NCBI GenBank assembly: GCA_035540515.1
Contig: DATLGM010000227.1
Location: 1 to 16,754 of the forward strand
Direction of reading: 5' to 3'
Origin: WHTG01 sp035540515
Lineage (GTDB): Bacteria; Actinomycetota; Nitriliruptoria; Euzebyales; Egibacteraceae
DNA length: 16,754 nucleotides
In this document: positions 1-5,210 of the stretch, in pieces
How the letters are laid out: every line of letters starts with the position of its first letter
How positions within the stretch are numbered: the stretch's first letter is position 1
Made by a program: the position numbers and the translations under genes
The notes under the pieces: generated by a model
The model's database searches: none
Seen by the model: the letters and a program-made list of their open reading frames with translations, nothing else
What the model was told of the DNA's origin: nothing

Positions 1-1328
1 CGCAGCTGCGGGGTCGGTGGCTCCGGCAGCTGCAGCCACCCGACGACCGCCAGCATCGTCAACCAGACCACGCCGAGCAGCACCGCGGTCTCCAGCAGCG
101 TGCCGACGAGGGCGAACGCGCGCCACCACCGGCGCCGGCGCACGTCGTGGACATCGACGCGGTCGAGGTCGGCGGCGACGCCGTCGGCAAGGCTGTCGGC
201 GACCTGCGCCGCGGCCTGGTGCAACCGGGTCGGCCACGGGTGCGGCAGATCGGCAGCGGCGCGGTCGGCGAGCGTGAGGACCGCATGTCGCACCCCGATC
301 GGGGAGACCTCCTGGCGCACCGCGCCTGACGGGCGTCCCAGGCGGCGCAGCGGCCGGCGCAGCGGTCGCAACCGCTTGCCAAGCCGCGCGGACAGCCACG
401 GGCGGGACGCGTCGTTGGCGTCGTCGAGGTAGGTCTGCCGGCCCGTCTCGGCCAGCGGCTCGACGCCGGCGGCGACGGCGACCCGGGCGACCAGGTCCTC
501 CGCGTCGAGCTCCGGGTGGGTCGCCGCCCCCACCTGGGTGGCGAGCGCGCCCGCGACGTTGCCCAGGTCACCGGCGATGCGCTGCGCGACCGCCCGGCGG
601 CGCTCCACGTGGTCGTTGAGCACCGCCCGCAGCTGGTCTACGCCCTCGCCGGTCCGTGCCGAGGTCGACAGCAGGCGCGCCTTGCCCAGCCCCTCGGCGT
701 CGAGCAGCCCGCGCAGGTCGTGCAGCACGGCGGCACGGTCGTCGCGCGACAGCATGTCGATGTGGTTCAGGACCACGACGACGACCCGGGCATGCGCGGC
801 GAGCAGCTTCAGGTAGCCCTCGTGCAGCGCCCGTTGCGCGTACTTCAGCGGGTCCAGGACCCAGACCAGCACGTCGACGCGCTCGACGAACCGGTCGACC
901 TCGGCGCGGTGCTCGACCTGCACCGAGTCGTGGTCGGGCAGGTCGACGAGCACCAGACCGTCGGCCAGCCCGGTGCTGGGCGCCGCCAGGTGGCGGTGGC
1001 GCACACCGAGCCAGTCCAGGACGGCATTTGCGGGTTCGGGATCGCCGACGGCGACGCTCGCCGCGTGCGCGGTGGTCGGGCGCACGGGGCCGACCCGCAC
1101 CAGCGGCTCGCCGGCCAGGGCGTTGAACAGCGAGGACTTGCCGCTGCCGGTGCCGCCCCCCAGCGCGGCGACAACGGTGTCCGGCCCGCGCTCGAGCCGC
1201 TCGCGTGCCTTCGACAGCACCGCACGGGCGCGGTTGACCAGCGCGTCGTCCAGCCGTCCGTCGGCGAGCGCCACGACCTCTTCGAGCGCCTGCAGCCGCG
1301 CGGGCAGCCCGCGCCCCGGATCAGCCAC
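1..1328 (-). CDS. Dynamin-like/YfjP-type membrane GTPase (partial, C-terminus beyond left edge)
   Basis: This is the second of two adjacent GTPases; about 442 residues are visible and the reading frame stays open to the left edge. I read a GTG start at 1326-1328, which overlaps the end of the upstream GTPase gene by 8 bp (translational coupling). Motifs: P-loop GGGTGSGKSS (about residues 57-66), switch-I-like RPTTAH (83-88), a G3-like DLPDHDS (129-135, where the canonical DxxG glycine is replaced) and NHID (188-191) as the G4 motif. A hydrophobic segment after a basic RRRRWW stretch (about 400-432) should be a membrane anchor or hairpin. Paired GTPases of this kind are known in actinobacteria, including the DynA/DynB dynamins of Streptomyces sporulation septa; I infer membrane remodelling but cannot prove orthology. 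The family is confident, the cellular role is not. Confidence 0.85.
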   Translation of the reverse strand, partial: MADPGRGLPARLQALEEVVALADGRLDDALVNRARAVLSKARERLERGPDTVVAALGGGTGSGKSSLFNALAGEPLVRVGPVRPTTAHAASVAVGDPEPANAVLDWLGVRHRHLAAPSTGLADGLVLVDLPDHDSVQVEHRAEVDRFVERVDVLVWVLDPLKYAQRALHEGYLKLLAAHARVVVVVLNHIDMLSRDDRAAVLHDLRGLLDAEGLGKARLLSTSARTGEGVDQLRAVLNDHVERRRAVAQRIAGDLGNVAGALATQVGAATHPELDAEDLVARVAVAAGVEPLAETGRQTYLDDANDASRPWLSARLGKRLRPLRRPLRRLGRPSGAVRQEVSPIGVRHAVLTLADRAAADLPHPWPTRLHQAAAQVADSLADGVAADLDRVDVHDVRRRRWWRAFALVGTLLETAVLLGVVWLTMLAVVGWLQLPEPPTPQL

Positions 1329-3051
1329 CGCCGTGCGCCTTCGCGACGGCGTCGCGCGCGTCGCGCAGCCGGTCCACGACCGCAGGTTCGGGGCTGACGG
1401 CCTCGACCTGCGCACGGAAGCGCCGCGCCTCGGCGGCCATGAGCGCGTCGAACCGCTCGAGCAGGTCACGGCGGGCGTCGGCGACCAGCGAGCGCAGGTT
1501 GGCCTCACCGAGCAGCTTGACCAGCAGCGCCTGGTTCGCGGCCCCGGCGGCGGCGGCGATGCCGGCCTCGGCGCCGGTCAGGCCCGACGACGCCATGGCC
1601 ACCAGGATCGCGGAGGTGGCCGCGACGGACACGACGCCCGACAGGACCCGCGCCTGGGTGCGCCGCGCCGCGCCGATCGACTCGACCCGCTCGGTGACGG
1701 TCTGCTGCCAGGCGCGGACGGTCTGCTGCGCGTCCGCGTCGAACCCGTCGCTGCGCCGCCCCAGCGCGTCGTCGACCAGCGCCCGGCCGGCGGGGCTGGT
1801 GGACCACGACGTGGTCACCTCGGTGGCGGCCAGGTCGGCGGTCTGGCCGAGCAGCCCGGTCAGCGTGTCCGCGACCTCGACGCGGACCTGGCGCTCGATG
1901 CGCGCCTCCTCGCCGATGCCGGCGTTGGCCAACGTCCGCCGGATCCACTGCCGGGCCTGCCCGGTTGCGGCCTCGGTCGCCTTCAGCAGCTTGCCGGCCC
2001 CCACGAACCGGTCCCAGCGGGCGACGACGTCCGCGCGCAGCGGCAGGCCCTCGTCCAGCGCGGCGTTGAACTGCGCCCGGCCGTGCTGGTACGCGCGCTC
2101 GACGTCGTCGAGCAGGTCGCCGGTGATCCGCAGGTCGTCGGTGATGTCGGCGATGAGGTCGTCGATCTCGCCTGGCAGGGCCGCCAGGGCGCCGTCGGTC
2201 GTCTGGCGGCGGTGCGCGCGGCGCAGCGGCGGCTCGGCGAGGGCGTGCAACCAGTCACGCAGCGGAGCGACGACGTCCGGGGGCAGCCGACCCCGCTCGA
2301 CGCGAGCCACCGGGATGACGAACAGCCGTGCGCCGACGAGCTGCTCGGCCGCGAGCTTGGCACGGAAGTCGGCGGCCACCTCCTCGGCGTCGACGGGGTG
2401 GACCTGGGTCAGGACGACGGCGAGCGCGGTGCGCCGCTGACGGGCGCGGCGCAGATAGGCCATCGAGTCTTCGTCGGCGTACTTGCCGGCGGTGGTGAAC
2501 CACAGCCACAGATCGGCCGCGTCGAGCAGCTGGTCGGCAAGCTCGCGATTGGCCTCGGACACCGAGTCGACGTCGGGCGCGTCGAGGACCGCAAGCCCCG
2601 GGGGGACCGCTGCGGTGCGCAGCAGTCGCAGGTGACCCGCGTCGGCCCGGCCACCGACTGCTGTCTGATGCGAGGCTTCCAACCGCGCCAGTCCCGGCAG
2701 GACGGTGTCGCCGGCGAACCACTCCGCGTCGTCAGGGTGGCACACCAGCGCCGGCGCGAACGTCGTCGGACGAACCGGTCCTGTGGCCAGCAGGTCGCGG
2801 CCCACCACCGTGTTGACGAAGGTGGACTTCCCCGCACCGGTGACGCCGCCGACGACCACCAGCAGCGGCGCGTCGAGGTGCGCCAACCGCTGCTCGATCG
2901 ACGCGAGGTCCTTGACCAGCCGATCGCGGCGGACGGCCCGTTCCCGCTGTGACGGGTGGACGACGTCGAAGCGGACCGCGCCGACAGCGGCGCGCAGTGC
3001 TTCCAGCGCCCCGCACCGGGGGTCGGTGACCCCAACCACCTCGTCGTCCAT
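1321..3051 (-). CDS. Dynamin-family GTPase, first of the pair
   Basis: 576 residues. It has a P-loop GGVTGAGKST (68-77), a switch-I RPTT (94-97), a G3-like DAPDVDS (157-163) and a weak G4-like TQVHPVD (215-221). A helical region follows, then an alanine/glycine-rich hydrophobic stretch (about 467-515) that could form a membrane-inserting hairpin, and a charged C-terminal helix. The layout (N-terminal GTPase, long helical middle, late hydrophobic hairpin) matches bacterial dynamin-like proteins, often annotated 'dynamin family protein' in Streptomyces. Its stop overlaps the start of the next GTPase by 8 bp, so the two are probably made together and may form a hetero-oligomer at the membrane. 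The gene lies 45 bp downstream of a small membrane protein gene and may share its transcript. The large open frame on the opposite strand is a high-GC shadow. Confidence 0.86.
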   Translation of the reverse strand: MDDEVVGVTDPRCGALEALRAAVGAVRFDVVHPSQRERAVRRDRLVKDLASIEQRLAHLDAPLLVVVGGVTGAGKSTFVNTVVGRDLLATGPVRPTTFAPALVCHPDDAEWFAGDTVLPGLARLEASHQTAVGGRADAGHLRLLRTAAVPPGLAVLDAPDVDSVSEANRELADQLLDAADLWLWFTTAGKYADEDSMAYLRRARQRRTALAVVLTQVHPVDAEEVAADFRAKLAAEQLVGARLFVIPVARVERGRLPPDVVAPLRDWLHALAEPPLRRAHRRQTTDGALAALPGEIDDLIADITDDLRITGDLLDDVERAYQHGRAQFNAALDEGLPLRADVVARWDRFVGAGKLLKATEAATGQARQWIRRTLANAGIGEEARIERQVRVEVADTLTGLLGQTADLAATEVTTSWSTSPAGRALVDDALGRRSDGFDADAQQTVRAWQQTVTERVESIGAARRTQARVLSGVVSVAATSAILVAMASSGLTGAEAGIAAAAGAANQALLVKLLGEANLRSLVADARRDLLERFDALMAAEARRFRAQVEAVSPEPAVVDRLRDARDAVAKAHGGG

Positions 3052-3096
3052 GTCGCCAGCGTTACCGATCAGACGCCGGCGCGCGCGTCACCGCCG

Positions 3097-3318
3097 CTAC
3101 GACGTCTGCTCGGCCGGTGTGGGAGGGGGCACCGCGTCGGGCGTGAACTCCTCGTCCTGGTAGTTCGGCTGCGCGCGGAGCAGGTTGAACAGCAGCACGC
3201 CGACCAGCAGCGCGGCGACGACCATGACCACCGGCACCCACGTCTTTCGCGGCGAGTTGACCGGGGCCTTGTCGGGTCCGAGTCCGTGACCGCTGGGGGG
3301 TTGTGGCGTCGTCGACAT
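3097..3318 (-). CDS. Small single-span membrane protein
   Basis: 73 residues. A short polar, proline-rich N-terminus is followed by one hydrophobic segment (about residues 27-46, WVPVVMVVAALLVGVLLFNL) and an acidic, proline-rich tail of about 26 residues. I do not recognise a family with certainty; it resembles the small 'cell division protein CrgA-like' or anonymous one-helix proteins common in actinobacteria only in general shape. The ATG at 3316-3318 has a convincing ribosome binding site (GAGGAA, about 3 nt upstream). It lies 77 bp after the sulfur-carrier gene and 45 bp before the GTPase pair on the same strand, so it could belong to either unit. Its position suggests a partner of the membrane GTPases, which is inference only. 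Confidence 0.72.
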   Translation of the reverse strand: MSTTPQPPSGHGLGPDKAPVNSPRKTWVPVVMVVAALLVGVLLFNLLRAQPNYQDEEFTPDAVPPPTPAEQTS

Positions 3319-3395
3319 CGTTTCCTCGTGGGTCGGGGGCGTCGCTGGCTGCTTGCCCGGCCGCCGACCCGAGCAAACGGGGCCGCACAGCCCGG

Positions 3396-3671
3396 TCAGC
3401 CGCCGGCGACCGCCGGGATGATCGACACCGTCGACCCGGCCCGCACCGGCGTGGCGAGGCCCTGGGCGAAGCGGACGTCCTCGTCGTCGACGAACACGTT
3501 GACGAACCGGCGCAGGTTGCCGTCTCCGTCCAGCAGACGCTCAGCGACGCCGGGGTGTGCCTGCTCCAGCGCGGCGAGCGCGTCGCCGACGGTGTCGGCC
3601 TGCACCTCGACGACGGACGCGCCGGCAGTCGCGGTGCGCAGCGGTGTGGGGATGCGGATGGTGGCAGTCAT
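3396..3671 (-). CDS. cysO: CysO/MoaD/ThiS-type sulfur carrier protein
   Basis: 91 residues with a beta-grasp (ubiquitin-like) pattern ending in AVAGG. The terminal Gly-Gly immediately precedes the TGA stop, as needed for adenylation and thiocarboxylation. The block RFVNVFVDDEDVRF (about 55-68) and the ending VSIIPAVAGG closely resemble M. tuberculosis CysO, which delivers sulfide to O-phosphoserine on CysM. Here the neighbour is not CysM but a threonine-synthase-family enzyme 13 bp upstream, behind a SAM riboswitch, so the carrier may supply sulfur for homocysteine instead of cysteine. The ATG has a strong AAGGAG site 6 nt upstream. No MoeZ-type activating enzyme and no Mec+ peptidase is visible in this window. 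The family is confident; the symbol is by similarity and the pathway is inferred. Confidence 0.88.
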   Translation of the reverse strand: MTATIRIPTPLRTATAGASVVEVQADTVGDALAALEQAHPGVAERLLDGDGNLRRFVNVFVDDEDVRFAQGLATPVRAGSTVSIIPAVAGG

Positions 3672-3684
3672 TCCAGGCTCCTTC

Positions 3685-4932
3685 TCAGCTGAGAGCGGGT
3701 TCCGCGGCGGACAGAGCCAGCGCCTCGACGAACGCGTCGTAGCTGGGGGCGATCGTGTGGGTCGGCCCCGCCTGGCCGCGCAGGACAGGCAGCGTCTTCA
3801 AGCCGTGACCCGAGATGACGGCAACCGTGCGGCCGTCCGGGTCGATGCGGCCGGCCGCGGCCAGCTTGGCGAGCACGGCCACGGTCACCCCGCCGGCGGT
3901 CTCGGCCAGGACCCCCTCGGTCCGAGCCAGCAGCGTCATGGCCTCTGCGATCTCGGCGTCGGTCACGTCCTCGGCGGCCCCACCGGTGCGGGCCAGCACG
4001 TCCAGCGCGTAGTAGCCGTCGGCCGGGTCACCGATCGCCAGTGACTTCGCCACGGTGTCGGGCTTGACCGGGCGGATCGTGCCGGCACCGGTCTTGTACG
4101 CCGCAGCGATGGGATTGCACCCTGCGGCCTGCGCCCCGGACACCGTCCAGGACGCCTCGTCGACCAGGCCAAGGTCGACCAGCTCACGGAAGGCCTTGTC
4201 GATCTTGACCAGCATCGACCCGGACGCCATCGGCGCGACGACGTGGTCGGGCAGCGCCCACCCGAGCTGCTCGGCGATCTCGAAGCCGATGGTCTTGGAG
4301 CCCTCGGCGTAGTACGGGCGGAGGTTGACGTTGACGAACCCCCACCCGTGCTCACCCGCGATCTCGCCGCACAGCCGGTTGACGTCGTCGTAGTTGCCTT
4401 CCACGGCCACCAGACGGGTGCCGTACACGGCGGTGGCCATGATCTTGGCCTCCTCCAGGTCGGCGGGGATCAACACGCAGGAGTCCATGCCGGCCCCGGC
4501 CGCGTGTGCGGCGACGGACTGGGCGAGGTTGCCCGTCGACGCGCACGCCGCGGTCGTGATGCCAAGCCGACGCGCAGCCGACAGCGCCACTGACACGACG
4601 CGGTCCTTGAACGAGTTGGTCGGGTTCAGCGTGTCGTTCTTCAACCACAGGTCACGCAGCCCGAGCGCCGCCCCCAGACGGGGTGCACGGACCAGGGGCG
4701 TGAACCCCGCACCCAGGTCGACGCGCGGCGCGTCGCCGGGCAGCACCGGCAACAGGTCGGCGTAGCGCCACAGCGTCGCCGGTCCCGCCTCGATCGACGC
4801 GCGGCTAACGGTCCGCCGCTGGCGCTCTCGGTCGTACACGACCTCCAGCGGGCCGAAGCAGAACTCGCACACGTGCACGGCCCCGACCTGAGCCGGCCGG
4901 GCGCACTCCCGGCATTGCAGTCCCTGGATCAC
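3685..4932 (-). CDS. thrC: Threonine synthase-family PLP enzyme (riboswitch-controlled paralogue; possible homocysteine synthase)
   Basis: 415 residues. An N-terminal zinc ribbon (C7, C10, C22, C25) is followed by a fold-type II PLP domain with the PLP lysine in NSFKDR (K109), a phosphate-binding ASTGNLAQS loop, the NVNLRPYYAEGSKT block and a late ISGHGLKTL segment. By family it converts O-phosphohomoserine to threonine. However, it most resembles the second ThrC-like protein of Streptomyces that sits beside a MoaD-like gene, not the hom-thrC-thrB copy (recalled, not searched). The GTG start at 4930-4932 is supported by GAGGAG at 4938-4943. Transcription starts behind a SAM-I riboswitch, which implies methionine/homocysteine metabolism, and a sulfur carrier gene follows after 13 bp. 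I infer that O-phosphohomoserine is the substrate, with either threonine or a carrier-bound homocysteine as product. Confidence 0.9.
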   Translation of the reverse strand: MIQGLQCRECARPAQVGAVHVCEFCFGPLEVVYDRERQRRTVSRASIEAGPATLWRYADLLPVLPGDAPRVDLGAGFTPLVRAPRLGAALGLRDLWLKNDTLNPTNSFKDRVVSVALSAARRLGITTAACASTGNLAQSVAAHAAGAGMDSCVLIPADLEEAKIMATAVYGTRLVAVEGNYDDVNRLCGEIAGEHGWGFVNVNLRPYYAEGSKTIGFEIAEQLGWALPDHVVAPMASGSMLVKIDKAFRELVDLGLVDEASWTVSGAQAAGCNPIAAAYKTGAGTIRPVKPDTVAKSLAIGDPADGYYALDVLARTGGAAEDVTDAEIAEAMTLLARTEGVLAETAGGVTVAVLAKLAAAGRIDPDGRTVAVISGHGLKTLPVLRGQAGPTHTIAPSYDAFVEALALSAAEPALS

Positions 4933-4937
4933 CGCAT

Positions 4938-4943
4938 CTCCTC
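4938..4943 (-). promoter_or_regulatory. Ribosome binding site of the thrC-like gene
   Basis: GAGGAG on the minus strand lies 5 nt before the GTG start. An ATG directly abuts it (4935-4937) but opens only a two-codon frame (Met-Arg-stop) whose TGA overlaps the GTG start. This favours GTG as the true start and raises the possibility of re-initiation. Confidence 0.65.
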
Positions 4944-4956
4944 GCTGACATGAACA

Positions 4957-4979
4957 CGCCTCCCGGCGAAGGGGAGGCG
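4957..4979 (-). promoter_or_regulatory. Hairpin in the riboswitch expression platform
   Basis: A perfect 8-bp stem (CGCCTCCC pairing with GGGAGGCG) with a 7-nt loop lies between the SAM aptamer and the start codon. No U-run follows on the minus strand, so it is not a standard intrinsic terminator. It may act by shaping access to the ribosome binding site 14 nt further on. Control at translation is inferred. Confidence 0.55.
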
Positions 4980-4995
4980 GCGTCGTTTCGAGGCG

Positions 4996-5096
4996 ACCAT
5001 CTTCCCCCTACGCGGGGCCGGATTTCGCACCTTCCCGCCGGGGCGGGGGGTTGCGGAGGCGTCTGCGGGCCGGATCCCTCGACCTCTCCTGATGGC
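4996..5096 (-). ncRNA. SAM-I (S-box) riboswitch aptamer
   Basis: Read on the minus strand, the element carries the S-box core in order. A P1 strand GCCATC (5091-5096) pairs with GATGGT (4996-5001). Then come GGAGAGG, GAGGGA, GGCCC, GCAACC, a P3 stem CCCGCC/GGCGGG with a two-base loop, the conserved AAGGTGC and AATCC, and a P4 stem CCCC/GGGG. These match the GAGGGA...GCAACC...GGTGC...TTCC/ATCC pattern of SAM-I and its four-helix layout. SAM-I binds S-adenosylmethionine and normally shuts off methionine, cysteine or SAM genes. Here it lies 63 bp ahead of the threonine synthase-like gene and so should repress it and the sulfur carrier when SAM is high. I am confident in the aptamer call; the mode of output is uncertain. 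Confidence 0.93.
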
Positions 5097-5119
5097 GTTG
5101 CTGATGAAGTTGTCGCGCC

Positions 5120-5148
5120 ACCGTAGCGCCACCTGACGCGACGGCCAA
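5120..5148 (-). promoter_or_regulatory. Promoter of the SAM-riboswitch operon
   Basis: On the minus strand, TTGGCC (5143-5148) and TACGGT (5120-5125) are separated by exactly 17 bp. Both are reasonable housekeeping-sigma matches for an actinobacterium. A start about 7 nt beyond the -10 (near 5113) would place the riboswitch P1 strand about 17 nt into the transcript. Confidence 0.6.
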
Positions 5149-5170
5149 CTTCGGCTGTTGCCAGGCACCG

Positions 5171-5176
5171 TAGAAT
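5171..5176 (+). promoter_or_regulatory. Candidate -10 element for the SpoIIE phosphatase gene
   Basis: TAGAAT matches the TATAAT consensus at five of six positions. The predicted start near 5183 lies after the upstream candidate GTG (5181) and before the ATG at 5211. I see no good -35 at normal spacing, so this is a moderate call. It affects which start codon is right for the gene below. Confidence 0.4.
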
Positions 5177-5210
5177 CGCCGTGTTGTCAGCTGAGCATGA
5201 GGGTCGGGAC

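Noticed and set aside
973..2952. A 659-codon open frame on the plus strand opposite the two GTPases.
   Set aside because: It lies antisense to two genes with complete P-loop motifs, has a composition typical of a high-GC shadow frame (Arg/Gln/Gly rich), and shows no recognisable domain.
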